DNA of 24,755 nucleotides. Source: an uncultured Lachnospiraceae bacterium (GTDB lineage Bacteria; Bacillota; Clostridia; Lachnospirales; Lachnospiraceae). This document shows, one piece after another, positions 7,432-15,423 of this stretch; position 1 is the stretch's first letter; each line of letters starts with the position of its first letter. The position numbers and the translations under genes are program-made. The DNA lies in the NCBI GenBank assembly GCA_910578825.1, contig CAJTSB010000038.1, positions 1 to 24,755 on the forward strand, written 5' to 3'. The notes under the pieces are model-generated. The model saw nothing but the letters and a program-made list of their open reading frames with translations, ran no database searches and was not told the DNA's origin.

Positions 7432-7480
7432 CACAAAAAAATGTTCTTAAAAGCTGAATATTACCTGTTTTTTTGTGCAA
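7429..7480. repeat. 13-bp perfect inverted repeat with A7/T7 arms
   Basis: TTGCACAAAAAAA (7429-7441) is the exact inverse of TTTTTTTGTGCAA (7468-7480), with 26 bp between. The left arm overlaps the CAAAGTG palindrome. The GC-richer end is at the base of the stem, unlike a normal terminator. It may be a regulatory hairpin or a binding site upstream of the carbonic anhydrase-like gene. Confidence 0.6.
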
Positions 7481-7574
7481 GATATCTATATTATACAAGG
7501 CAATAAGGCGTTTTGGTACGATTATATCGGGTTTCAGAAGAAAGAAAATCCATGAAATAGAAGGAGAGAATAAT

Positions 7575-8129
7575 ATGGAGATGATAAAAAAACCAATCAT
7601 AGAAGAGAATGTTTTTATTGCACCGGGAGCCGTCGTATATGGTGACGTCACGCTGCATGAAGAAGTAAGCGTCTGGTTCCATGCCGTGATTCGCGCCGAG
7701 GAAGGGAAGATTGTGGTTGGAAATGGCAGCAATGTTCAGGACGGCTGTGTGATTCATGTGGACAAAGGGACAAAGGTCAATATCGGAACGGGCGTCACCA
7801 TTGGACACAATGCAATTGTGCATGGATGTACCGTCGGAGATAACACTATCATCGGTATGGGCGCTATTATCATGAATCATGCTGTAATCGGGAAGAACTG
7901 CATTGTCGCTGCCGGAGCGTTAGTCACGGAGCATACGGTCATCCCCGATTATTCGCTGGTTATGGGCAGTCCCGCCAAAATCAAGCGTACGCTCACACCG
8001 CAGGAGATAGAGCATAACCGTTATAATGCCAGTCATTACGTCAAAGAGGCGGCTGCTGTGAAAGAGTTCTTTTTATCTGCTGAAGACGTTCCTCCAATTG
8101 CGCCTCAAGTTTCCCGCCCGATTCAATAA
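7575..8129 (+). CDS. Gamma-carbonic anhydrase family protein (YrdA/PaaY-like)
   Basis: A 184-residue left-handed beta-helix protein built from hexapeptide repeats (IGTGVTIGHNAIVHGCTVGD and similar) through about residues 10-140. The three zinc-ligand histidines of the gamma-carbonic anhydrase family are visible: His61, then His78 and His83 in IGHNAIVHG. Arg40 and the NVQDG segment also match. Many YrdA/PaaY-type members have unproven carbonic anhydrase activity. ATG 7575 follows AAGGAGAG; the longer frame from 7473 has no ribosome binding site. It is divergent from lysR. The last 89 bp are antisense to the YolD-like gene, and the tail (AEDVPPIAPQVSRPIQ) looks like an extension beyond the fold. 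Confidence 0.9.
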   Translation: MEMIKKPIIEENVFIAPGAVVYGDVTLHEEVSVWFHAVIRAEEGKIVVGNGSNVQDGCVIHVDKGTKVNIGTGVTIGHNAIVHGCTVGDNTIIGMGAIIMNHAVIGKNCIVAAGALVTEHTVIPDYSLVMGSPAKIKRTLTPQEIEHNRYNASHYVKEAAAVKEFFLSAEDVPPIAPQVSRPIQ

Positions 8130-8307
8130 AATCCTCGGCCAGCCGGGCTGTTTCCTGGATGGCAGCGCCATGGCCGGTAAGCGCGGCAAAAGGAGAAAAC
8201 TGTGCGGCGCGGTTTATAGCGGACATCTGTGGATGTTTTCTGGACACATGATGCGGCAGATCAATGATGTCGTCATACTTGTGTTTGTCGGTATTGTTAT
8301 TGTTCAT
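8041..8307 (-). CDS. YolD-like small protein
   Basis: An 88-residue protein with the motif YDDIIDLPHHVSRKHPQMS followed by RAAQFSPFAALTGHGAAI and ETARL, which I recognise as the YolD-like family commonly paired with Y-family polymerases in Firmicutes. YolD proteins are thought to act like UmuD with UmuC, but mechanism is poorly known. It starts inside the polymerase stop codon (ATGA overlap), so the two are translationally coupled. The 3' end overlaps the convergent carbonic anhydrase-like gene by 89 bp. Start ATG 8307; a GGAGGT site lies just upstream inside the polymerase gene. Confidence 0.85.
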   Translation of the reverse strand: MNNNNTDKHKYDDIIDLPHHVSRKHPQMSAINRAAQFSPFAALTGHGAAIQETARLAEDFIESGGKLEAQLEERLQQIKRTLSQQPPL

Positions 8308-9830
8308 GATTTGTGACCTCCAATCAGCCCGTTGCGTTTGATGGTCGTGGCGTCTTCCAACAGGTTCATACCTTTTAATATGGCATTTTTTCCATATTTC
8401 TTTTTGACCGACAGCATGGCCTCCTGTAGTTTGCGCTCCTTTGTGAGTTCCTCCTGTTCCCGGTTTTGTTCTTCTTCCAGCGCGGCGTAATCGGTAAATA
8501 AATCCAGTTGTTCAAAACAGCCGGATTCTTTCATCTCTGACTCGTCCGTCACCCGGTTGGCGGCAAGCGTTACCCGACGTATCAGAAGTTTTGGATTGGT
8601 GATGCGCGCATACAGCTCCATGACGGCGTCCATAATCATCCGTGTGGAAGAAGTCTTACGGTTTAAGTTGACGCTGCCGTGCGCGTGTTTGGGGACTTTC
8701 CTGCCGTAATGGTCGGTCGTGATTTCTCCCTGATAGCTTTTCTTGATGTTCTCGTCGGTAAGGTTGTCGATATCATAGCCAATCGTAAGCGTCATCTGGT
8801 CCGTCACCAGTTTCTTTTCCACAAGTTCCAGCACAAGCAGATCCGTCATTTCCCGGACGACCAGTTTCCCCTGTTCGAAATCATAAGGGCATGGCAATAC
8901 CTGTCCGGAGCTTATGCTGTTCGTCTCCGGCTTGTAAGCTTTTATCAAATCGAGCGTGGTGGGTTCCCATCCCCAGGCGTGGTCGATAAGCAGTTCTGCG
9001 TTGATGCCGAAAAGGTGATACAGAAGGTCTTCGTTGTAATAATCGTCATCCTTTCCCAGAGAGCAGCGTGCGATATCGCCCATGGTGTATAGACCGATGG
9101 ATGCCAACTTTTTCTGGTAACCGTGTCCGACCCGCCAGAAATCAGTCAGCGGCTGATGATTCCATAAGAGCCGGCGGTAGCGCATTTCATCCAATGCGGC
9201 GATGCGCACGCCGTTCTGGTTTGGCTCTACGTGTTTTGCCACGATATCCATTGCTACCTTGCACAGAAAAAGGTTTGTGCCGATTCCGGCGGTTGCAGTA
9301 ATGCCGGTGGTGTCCAGAACGTCTTTGACAATCATGGCGGTGAGTTCCCGTGGGGTCTTAGCATATGTTTTCAAATATTGGGTGACGTCCATGAATACCT
9401 CGTCGATGGAATAGACATGAATGTCTTCCGGTGCAATATATTTCAGATAGATATTGTAAATAAGGGTGCTGTATTCAATATAAAACGCCATGCGGGGCGG
9501 AGCTACTATATAAGATACTTCCAGTTCCGGATGTTCTGCCAGTTCGGGGGCATGACAGGAAGAGCCCGAAAACTGTCCGTCAGGGGCGCTGCCTTTGCGC
9601 ATCTGATTGATTTCTTTTACTCTCTGTACGACCTCGAACAACCTTGCCCTGCCGGAAATACCGTACGCTTTCAGGGAAGGAGATACGGCAAGGCATATGG
9701 TCTTTGTCGTCCGGCTGGCGTCAGCCACGACAAGATGTGTGGTTAATGGGTCAAGATTTCGCTCTACGCATTCTACAGAGGCGTAAAATGATTTTAAGTC
9801 AATGGCAATGTAAGTGCGGTTGTCATTCAT
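8304..9830 (-). CDS. Y-family translesion DNA polymerase (UmuC/UvrX-like)
   Basis: A 508-residue Y-family polymerase, expected to copy past damaged bases with low fidelity. The palm shows IAIDLKSFYASVE with Asp11, and YSIDEVFMD with catalytic Asp143 and Glu144. The GIGTNLFLCKVAMDIVAKH segment (182-200) matches the helix-hairpin-helix/thumb of the ImpB/MucB/SamB family. The C-terminal region is long with a charged tail, as in UvrX-type polymerases. ATG 9830 is chosen over the longer frame: AAGGAG lies 8 bp before it and MNDNRTYIAIDL is the expected start. It overlaps the stop of the MATE gene by 8 bp and the YolD-like gene by 4 bp. No LexA/DinR box was found near the operon start by eye. Confidence 0.93.
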   Translation of the reverse strand: MNDNRTYIAIDLKSFYASVECVERNLDPLTTHLVVADASRTTKTICLAVSPSLKAYGISGRARLFEVVQRVKEINQMRKGSAPDGQFSGSSCHAPELAEHPELEVSYIVAPPRMAFYIEYSTLIYNIYLKYIAPEDIHVYSIDEVFMDVTQYLKTYAKTPRELTAMIVKDVLDTTGITATAGIGTNLFLCKVAMDIVAKHVEPNQNGVRIAALDEMRYRRLLWNHQPLTDFWRVGHGYQKKLASIGLYTMGDIARCSLGKDDDYYNEDLLYHLFGINAELLIDHAWGWEPTTLDLIKAYKPETNSISSGQVLPCPYDFEQGKLVVREMTDLLVLELVEKKLVTDQMTLTIGYDIDNLTDENIKKSYQGEITTDHYGRKVPKHAHGSVNLNRKTSSTRMIMDAVMELYARITNPKLLIRRVTLAANRVTDESEMKESGCFEQLDLFTDYAALEEEQNREQEELTKERKLQEAMLSVKKKYGKNAILKGMNLLEDATTIKRNGLIGGHKS

Positions 9831-11181
9831 TTGGATTCTCCTTAAATATCCTTCGCAGCATCCATACCGCGCAGAGCGCAAGCATAAATTCAGCTGCAAA
9901 TGCTGCGTAGGCAATACCATAAACGCCGAATACTATATTTAACAGAATCAATGCCGGAATTTCAAATACAATTTTGCGCAATATCGCAAAAAGCAGGGAT
10001 TTTTTACCCATGCCAATTGCCTGAAAAACGCCTACCGCCAGAAAATCCATGGCGAGGAATGTCATTGCAAGCGCGTATGCCCGCAGGAACATGCCTCCGT
10101 AATAGAGGATTTCCTGCTTTTTCATAAAAAGCCCAATCAGCCATTCCGCTTTGAAATAACAAAAGACGCTGGAAATCAACATGATTGGCAGCATGACTTT
10201 TGCGATGAACAGAATCGTTTCTTTCATGCGTTTGTAGTTTGCTGCGGAAAAGGAATAGCCGACAAGCGGCATTACACCCTGGCTGGATCCCATGGCAATC
10301 TGCATCGGAACAAGGTAGATTTTCTGTACGATGCCGATAGCGGCTACTGCGTCCGGTCCGTATACAGCCGTAAAGTTATTTAAGATTGTCATTCCTGTTA
10401 CGTTCAGAAGATTCTGAATAGACGCAGGAATTCCCACGCCGCATACGCCTGTGATGATATCCTTTTGCAGTCGGAAATCCCCGGGATGGATGCTGACGTA
10501 AGTGTTTTTGCGTTTTACATACAGCAATACGAAGAAATAGGAACAGGCGATGCAGTTGGAGACGAAGGTTGCGCATCCCGCGCCTGACGCCCCCATATCA
10601 AGCCCCCATGGCATGATGAATATGGGGTCCAGGATGATATTTAAAACACATCCGCTCATGGTACCAATGCTGGCGTGCAGTGCGCCGCCTTCTGCGCGCA
10701 CCAGATAAGCCATTACCACATTTAAAATAGAGGGCGCCGCGCCCAGCAGTACGGTCCATTTCAGATAAGCGGCTGTGGTTGTGACGGTTGCGCTGTCCGC
10801 GCCCAGCAGATGCAGCAGCGGCTGAAAGAACACGGTACACAGCAGCGACATCATAAGGCTGAAAAAGAGCGAGCAGTAAAAACCAAAAGCGGAACTTTTT
10901 CGTACCTTGTCAAAATTCTGTTCTCCCAGCGCACGGCTCATCATGCTGGAGCTGCCTATGCCAAACAGGTTGTTTACCGCGTTAAAAGCAAGCAGCATCG
11001 GAGCCGCCAGCGTGACGGCGGAATTTTCGATGGGGTCGTTCAAAAGCCCCACAAAATAAGTGTCCGCCATGGAATAGATAACCATTACCAGCGAACTTAA
11101 AATTGTCGGTATCATCAAACGCCTTGCTGCCCGGGGCACAGGCATCTGTTCAAATAAGACATTTTTTTCTGTTTGTTCCAT
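9823..11181 (-). CDS. MATE-family efflux transporter (first gene of polymerase operon)
   Basis: A 452-residue membrane protein with about twelve hydrophobic helices in two related halves, the MATE fold that exports drugs or metabolites using Na+ or H+. Typical MATE segments are PTILSSLVMVIYSMADTYFV near residue 25, GIGSSSMMSRALGE near 75, and a second-half start at about 245 (GIPASIQNLLNVTGMTILNN). It resembles the MepA-type subgroup. GGAGGG lies 11 bp before ATG 11181 and a good promoter lies upstream. Its stop codon overlaps the polymerase start (ATGAATGA), so pump and error-prone polymerase share one transcript. Substrate unknown. Confidence 0.9.
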   Translation of the reverse strand: MEQTEKNVLFEQMPVPRAARRLMIPTILSSLVMVIYSMADTYFVGLLNDPIENSAVTLAAPMLLAFNAVNNLFGIGSSSMMSRALGEQNFDKVRKSSAFGFYCSLFFSLMMSLLCTVFFQPLLHLLGADSATVTTTAAYLKWTVLLGAAPSILNVVMAYLVRAEGGALHASIGTMSGCVLNIILDPIFIMPWGLDMGASGAGCATFVSNCIACSYFFVLLYVKRKNTYVSIHPGDFRLQKDIITGVCGVGIPASIQNLLNVTGMTILNNFTAVYGPDAVAAIGIVQKIYLVPMQIAMGSSQGVMPLVGYSFSAANYKRMKETILFIAKVMLPIMLISSVFCYFKAEWLIGLFMKKQEILYYGGMFLRAYALAMTFLAMDFLAVGVFQAIGMGKKSLLFAILRKIVFEIPALILLNIVFGVYGIAYAAFAAEFMLALCAVWMLRRIFKENPNE

Positions 11182-11231
11182 CGTTTATTATGCCCTCCAT
11201 CTATATATAAATGTAATACTTTTCTGTTCTT

Positions 11232-11260
11232 ATTATGGCACAAATGAAACAATAATACAA
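11232..11260 (-). promoter_or_regulatory. Promoter of the MATE-polymerase-YolD operon
   Basis: On the minus strand, TTGTAT (11260-11255) and CATAAT (11237-11232) are 17 bp apart and 50 bp before the MATE start. It shares the 139-bp intergenic region with the divergent response-regulator gene, whose own promoter I could not place with confidence. Confidence 0.5.
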
Positions 11261-11320
11261 ATTTTATCCATTGTGTGATATGATGTCAATGAAAGATAAG
11301 AAAATTGGGAGACTAACTAT

Positions 11321-11992
11321 ATGAAACTGATTTATGTTGTTGAAGATGACGCCAACATACGTGAAATAGAATTGTTTGCCCTGAAAAACAGCGGCTATGA
11401 GGCAGAAGGGTTTGCCTGTGCCGCTGACTTTCAGAAATGCATCAAAGAGAAAAAACCATCGCTGATTTTGCTGGATATTATGCTGCCGGATGAGGACGGC
11501 ATATCTGTTTTGCAAAAATTACGCGCTCAGCCGGATACACGGTTTTTGCCTATTATCCTGGTGACAGCCAGGACAACGGAAATTGATAAGGTGAAGGGAC
11601 TGGATGCGGGAGCCGACGATTATATTACAAAGCCGTTCGGCGTCATGGAACTGATTTCGCGCGTCAAGGCGCTCCTTCGGAGGGCTGAACCGGAAAAGAC
11701 GGAAGATACGCTTACATTTTCAGACATTGTGCTGTCCGGCGCGAATCGCTCCTGCCAGGTATCGGGACAGATGGTGGAGTTGACATACAAGGAATTTGAA
11801 TTGTTATCCCTTCTTATGCACAATGCCGGGATTGTACTGACCAGGGATGCTTTGATGGAGAAAATATGGGGCATTGATTTTCTCGGCGAGTCGCGGACTT
11901 TGGACGTCCACATCAAAACGCTGCGTAAAAAGCTTGGGGACGCCGGAAAGCATATCAAAACCGTAAGAAATGTTGGATATCTTCTGCAATAA
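11321..11992 (+). CDS. OmpR/PhoB-family response regulator
   Basis: A 223-residue two-component regulator. The receiver domain has the acidic pair at residues 9-10, phospho-acceptor Asp52 (LILLDIMLP), Thr82 (VTARTTE) and Lys104 (YITKPFG). A winged-helix DNA-binding domain follows from about residue 128, with LTYKEFELLSLLMHNAGIVL and the RTLDVHIKTLRKKLG recognition region. It is upstream of a matching histidine kinase with a 51-bp gap, so the two form one system. GGGAG lies 9 bp before ATG 11321. It is divergent from the MATE operon and convergent (via the kinase) with a Na/Pi transporter; the signal is not shown by sequence. Confidence 0.94.
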   Translation: MKLIYVVEDDANIREIELFALKNSGYEAEGFACAADFQKCIKEKKPSLILLDIMLPDEDGISVLQKLRAQPDTRFLPIILVTARTTEIDKVKGLDAGADDYITKPFGVMELISRVKALLRRAEPEKTEDTLTFSDIVLSGANRSCQVSGQMVELTYKEFELLSLLMHNAGIVLTRDALMEKIWGIDFLGESRTLDVHIKTLRKKLGDAGKHIKTVRNVGYLLQ

Positions 11993-12043
11993 ATACGCAG
12001 GAGCCGGCAGACAGAGATTGTGGCATGATTGAGGAGCAGATAG

Positions 12044-13360
12044 ATGGCAAGGAAAATGAATTTGAATTTTATGGTCGTTGCGGCAGTGGCGATTGTCTTA
12101 AGCGTGTGTTTTACCACCATTGTTTCCTATCGTTTTTTTCAGAAAGAGGTTTTTGCAGACCTTTCTTCTTTTGCGGAAATGATGGAAGATTTGCATTTCA
12201 TGGAGCAGATGGAGGATCAGAGAGTTGTCAGCCCGCATGATGAGCTGAGGATTACCTGGATTGCAGAAGATGGCGCGGTGTTGTATGACAGTTATACCGG
12301 GAATGATGTTCTGGATAACCACAGGGATCGGCCGGAGGTTTCGCAGGCGATGCGTAACGGGGAGGGAACCAGCGTAAGAAAGTCGCAAACCATGGGACAG
12401 AGTATTTTCTTTTACGCGAAAAAGACGGAAGATGGAACGATTCTGCGAATCGCCAAGGAGGCAGGCAGTATCTGGAATGTTTATGGGAGTACGCTGCCCG
12501 TTATCCTTTTGGTCGCCATTTTGTCATTTCTGATATCGGTATGGCTAGCAAGACAGCTTACAAGAGCGTTTGTTTTGCCGATTGAACAGATGGCGGAGGA
12601 TATGGAACACCTGGAACATGTAACGACTTACCGGGAACTTGCGCCTGTGATTGAGCGCATACGTTCGCAGCATGAGGAAACTCTGCGGAATATAAAGTTG
12701 AGACAGGAATTTACCGCCAACGTGAGCCATGAACTGAAAACGCCGCTGACCGCCATATCCGGTTATGCAGAGTTGATTGCCAATGGAATGGCCTCTAAAA
12801 AGGAGGGGCGGCATTTTGCGGAAGAAATTCATGGGAATGCACAGCGGTTATTGGTATTGATCAATGATATTCTGCAGTTGTCACAACTTGACGATTCTTC
12901 GGATTATCATCGTTCTTTTGGAGAGGTGGATATCTATGCGCTTGCTGTTCATTGCGTGAAAATGCTGCAGCCGGTTGCAGATAAACACGGCGTTACCCTG
13001 TCTCTGAAAGGAACGCCGCTTGTCATCTCCGCCAATCAGGGACTGATGGAAGAGCTTATCTATAATCTTTGTGATAATGCCATCCGCTATAACCGTGGGG
13101 GAGGTCATGTCTGGGTGACCGTTACGGATAAGCTGATTGTTCAGGATGACGGCATCGGGATTTCACCCAAATACCAGAAACGCGTGTTTGAACGTTTTTT
13201 TCGCGTGGACAAAAGCCGCTCCAGAAAGACCGGGGGTACCGGTCTTGGTCTGGCAATCGTAAAACATATCTGTGAGGTTCACGGTGCGGATATCTCGCTG
13301 GACAGCGACATCGACATCGGCACAACCATACGGGTGGAATTTTCGCAGAATCATCCATAA
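12044..13360 (+). CDS. Sensor histidine kinase (PhoR-like class)
   Basis: A 438-residue membrane kinase. Two transmembrane helices (about residues 9-31 and 148-168) flank an extracytoplasmic sensor of about 115 residues. The HisKA domain contains FTANVSHELKTPLTA with phospho-acceptor His229. The ATPase domain shows the N-box NLCDNAIRYN (341-350), G1 DDGIGI (368-373) and G2 GGTGLGLA (397-404). These residues are complete, so the kinase should be active. GAGGAG lies 7 bp before ATG 12044. It ends 21 bp from the convergent Na/Pi transporter gene with no terminator between them. A phosphate signal is tempting from the neighbour but not demonstrated. Confidence 0.93.
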   Translation: MARKMNLNFMVVAAVAIVLSVCFTTIVSYRFFQKEVFADLSSFAEMMEDLHFMEQMEDQRVVSPHDELRITWIAEDGAVLYDSYTGNDVLDNHRDRPEVSQAMRNGEGTSVRKSQTMGQSIFFYAKKTEDGTILRIAKEAGSIWNVYGSTLPVILLVAILSFLISVWLARQLTRAFVLPIEQMAEDMEHLEHVTTYRELAPVIERIRSQHEETLRNIKLRQEFTANVSHELKTPLTAISGYAELIANGMASKKEGRHFAEEIHGNAQRLLVLINDILQLSQLDDSSDYHRSFGEVDIYALAVHCVKMLQPVADKHGVTLSLKGTPLVISANQGLMEELIYNLCDNAIRYNRGGGHVWVTVTDKLIVQDDGIGISPKYQKRVFERFFRVDKSRSRKTGGTGLGLAIVKHICEVHGADISLDSDIDIGTTIRVEFSQNHP

Positions 13361-13381
13361 TATCTTCGCTGGATGGTCCGG

Positions 13382-15058
13382 TTATTCCGCCTTTGCGGTC
13401 TGCATGGCATCCATAATGAGGAGGGAGTGTTCCGCCACTTTCTTTAATCCCGTGAGGATGTCTGAGAGGATGAATCCCATATCTACGCTGTACTTATCCT
13501 TTTTGAGGCGTTTTTTGTGCTCTTTAATGATTCTTTTTTCGATGCGGTTCAGCTCATTTTCCAATTGAAAGGCATCGTTCGCGATCAGCGGCTGCGGATT
13601 TTCCCAGAATTCTTCCGTGTGTTTTACAAGGGACAGCAGGACGTCCCTGTAAAGTGAAAGGTCTTCTTTTGTTTCTTTTGTGAATTCCAGATTTTTCTTT
13701 TCCATTTTTCTGGCGCTGAGTACGATTGCCAATGCATAGTCTGCTACGCGTTCAATATTGCCGACGCATTGCTGCATCGCAGATAATTCTCTGGAATCTG
13801 TGATGGACAGAGGCGCTAAATCAATTTCAAACATATAATCATTGATTTTAGTTTCGTACTCATCGATATAATTTTCCAGATCTTCGACATAGGCAGCTTT
13901 TTTCTTATTATAACTGAGCACGACTGTCAATGCTTCGTTTACCGATTCATTTGCCAGTGCAAGCATTGCGCCTGTCGTTTTTTTGCATTGCGTGAGTGCA
14001 AAGGGCGGGTTATCCAGGAAACGTATATCCATGTTTGATAAGGCAGACAGTTTGGAGGGGAGCTCCTGTGCGGTGTCAGCATTTTTATCTGGAACGGAAA
14101 TACTTGCAAGCGTCACCAGTTTGTAAGAGAACGGCAATAAAATAACCGTCGCAAAAATATTAAAAAATGAGTGGGTTACGGCAATGCCTGCCGGTGTGGC
14201 GGTCTGCTCCAGGAAATCAAATGGCGAGATATAATGAAAGATATAAAAACCGACCATAAATACAACTGTGCCAATTACATTGAAATACAAATGGATGAAA
14301 GCCGCCCGCTTTGCATTGGTACTTGCACCGATTGAAGACAGGAGCGCCGTGATGCAGGTTCCGATATTCTGTCCTGCAATAATCGGTAAAACTGCAGAAT
14401 AGGGAATCGCTCCGGTAATGCACAGTGCCTGAAGGATGCCGACCGATGCGGAGGAACTCTGAATGATTGCCGTCAGGATGGCGCCTGCGATCATGCCCAC
14501 AATCGGGTTGGAAAAAGCCACAAACAGATTCGTAAAAGAGGGAATGTTCTTTAATGGCTCTACCGCGGAGCTCATCGTTTCCATGCCAAACATCAGTATG
14601 GCAAATCCGATTAAAATAGTGCCCAGGTCTTTTTTTCGTTCAGAGTTACAGAACATGAGCAAAATAATGCCAATCATGGCAAGTACGGGTGAGAAGGCTT
14701 CTGGTTTCAGGAGCGTGACAAAAAGATTATCGCTCCGGATACCGGAGAGGCTTAAAATCCATGAAGTAATCGTGGTTCCGATATTAGCGCCCATGATGAT
14801 TCCCACGGCCTGTTTTAACTGCATGATTCCGGAATTGACAAAGCCGACTACCATCACAGTAGTTGCAGAAGAAGACTGAATGACGGCGGTCGCACCTGCG
14901 CCGAGTAGTACGCCTTTCAGTGGGCTGTCCGTCATTTTGGCAAGAATAGACTCCATCCTTCCGCCCGAGAGCTTTGCGAGACCCTCTCCTAAGATGTGCA
15001 TTCCGTAGAGGAACAGGGCAAGTCCGCCAAACATTGTAAATATGTTGAGTAAATCCAT
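13382..15058 (-). CDS. Na+/phosphate cotransporter family protein with PhoU-like C-terminal domain
   Basis: A 558-residue protein. The first ~310 residues are membrane helices with the duplicated NptA/PNaS motif: GATAVIQSSSATTVM (QSSS at 61-64) and GAILTAIIQSSSASVG (QSSS at 200-203). Each copy is followed by GANIGTTIT- or GQNIGTCIT-type segments. Residues about 345-555 are a soluble helical PhoU-like domain (SVNEALTVVLSYNKKKAAYV, QCVGNIERVADYA). The known role of the family is sodium-driven phosphate transport, in some bacteria as an exporter. GAGGT lies 7 bp before ATG 15058. The gene is convergent with the two-component system and divergent from the riboswitch transcript. Confidence 0.93.
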   Translation of the reverse strand: MDLLNIFTMFGGLALFLYGMHILGEGLAKLSGGRMESILAKMTDSPLKGVLLGAGATAVIQSSSATTVMVVGFVNSGIMQLKQAVGIIMGANIGTTITSWILSLSGIRSDNLFVTLLKPEAFSPVLAMIGIILLMFCNSERKKDLGTILIGFAILMFGMETMSSAVEPLKNIPSFTNLFVAFSNPIVGMIAGAILTAIIQSSSASVGILQALCITGAIPYSAVLPIIAGQNIGTCITALLSSIGASTNAKRAAFIHLYFNVIGTVVFMVGFYIFHYISPFDFLEQTATPAGIAVTHSFFNIFATVILLPFSYKLVTLASISVPDKNADTAQELPSKLSALSNMDIRFLDNPPFALTQCKKTTGAMLALANESVNEALTVVLSYNKKKAAYVEDLENYIDEYETKINDYMFEIDLAPLSITDSRELSAMQQCVGNIERVADYALAIVLSARKMEKKNLEFTKETKEDLSLYRDVLLSLVKHTEEFWENPQPLIANDAFQLENELNRIEKRIIKEHKKRLKKDKYSVDMGFILSDILTGLKKVAEHSLLIMDAMQTAKAE

Positions 15059-15209
15059 GTTTCATACCTCACTTTCTTCGTACGACAATCTCTTCTTAAT
15101 TATAAGATTATCTTTTGAATGTTCTGTCGTTGTGGGATAACTGTAACACCTGCCTGTGAAATCAGAGAGAGATGTATGTAAAATCCATGTAAAAAATACA
15201 AAGCTACTC

Positions 15210-15238
15210 TTGTTATCTTTACCCAAAAGTGCTAAACT
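15210..15238 (+). promoter_or_regulatory. Promoter of riboswitch-exchanger transcript
   Basis: TTGTTA (15210-15215) and TAAACT (15233-15238) are 17 bp apart. Transcription would start near 15245, right at the 5' edge of the riboswitch, as expected for a leader RNA. Confidence 0.6.
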
Positions 15239-15244
15239 TAGTCT

Positions 15245-15346
15245 CAGTATCAGGGAGTAGCTTGCATGGCTGTCCATGTAATATGTTCCGTCAGTACGGG
15301 AAGATGTTTCCCCGGAATATGTTGTAAGAAGCGAGACTTTTACTGC
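15245..15346 (+). promoter_or_regulatory. yybP-ykoY manganese riboswitch
   Basis: The leader has the family's conserved 5' element AGGGAGTAGC (15252-15261) and 3' element GCGAGACTTTTACTGC (15331-15346). The closing stem pairs CAGTA (15245-15249) with TACTG (15341-15345); inner hairpins include GCATGGCTGTCCATGT and TTCCGTC...CCCCGGAA. The yybP-ykoY class is established as a Mn2+ sensor that usually turns on Mn2+ export genes. The 3' strand of the closing stem is also the 5' strand of the following terminator, so ligand binding should prevent termination. Recognition is by pattern, not by a covariance search. Confidence 0.85.
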
Positions 15347-15375
15347 TTTTTTGCAGTGGAGGTGTCGTTTTTTTT
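15332..15375 (+). terminator. Riboswitch expression-platform terminator
   Basis: Bases 15332-15346 pair with 15353-15367 as a 15-bp stem with one G-G mismatch and three G-U pairs, around a T6 loop. Eight T follow (15368-15375). It is mutually exclusive with the riboswitch closing stem, giving OFF without metal and ON with metal. Confidence 0.85.
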
Positions 15376-15423
15376 GTCTTATAAAAAACCACTTTGTTTC
15401 GTTCAGGAAAAGGAGGAAAAGAA

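Larger units (their letters stand above)
7266..7574. promoter_or_regulatory. Divergent regulatory region between lysR and carbonic anhydrase-like gene
   Basis: No gene is seen in these 309 bp. From left to right they hold a minus-strand -10 TATAAT (7302-7297), an AT-rich dyad (7313-7344), a short palindrome around 7361-7378 (AACAAC/GTTGTT arms), the CAAAGTG palindrome (7411-7431), and a 13-bp inverted repeat (7429-7441 / 7468-7480). A weak plus-strand -10 TATACA lies at 7492-7497. This is unusually dense for one intergenic region. Confidence 0.55.
15059..15423. other. Divergent intergenic region with riboswitch leader
   Basis: No gene is seen in these 365 bp. The left part serves the minus-strand Na/Pi gene, with a -10 TATAAT at 15104-15099 but no clear -35. 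The right part (15210-15375) holds promoter, riboswitch and terminator of the cation exchanger. A ~45-bp leader from 15376 to the exchanger start ends in the strong ribosome binding site AAAGGAGG (15410-15417). Confidence 0.7.

Noticed and set aside
7266..7436. Upstream extension of the LysR protein
   Set aside because: It runs through the regulatory dyad and palindromes, has no ribosome binding site, and exceeds family length.
11261..11320. Promoter for the two-component system (TATGAT near 11278)
   Set aside because: A -10-like TATGAT exists but no acceptable -35 at 16-18 bp; not strong enough to annotate.
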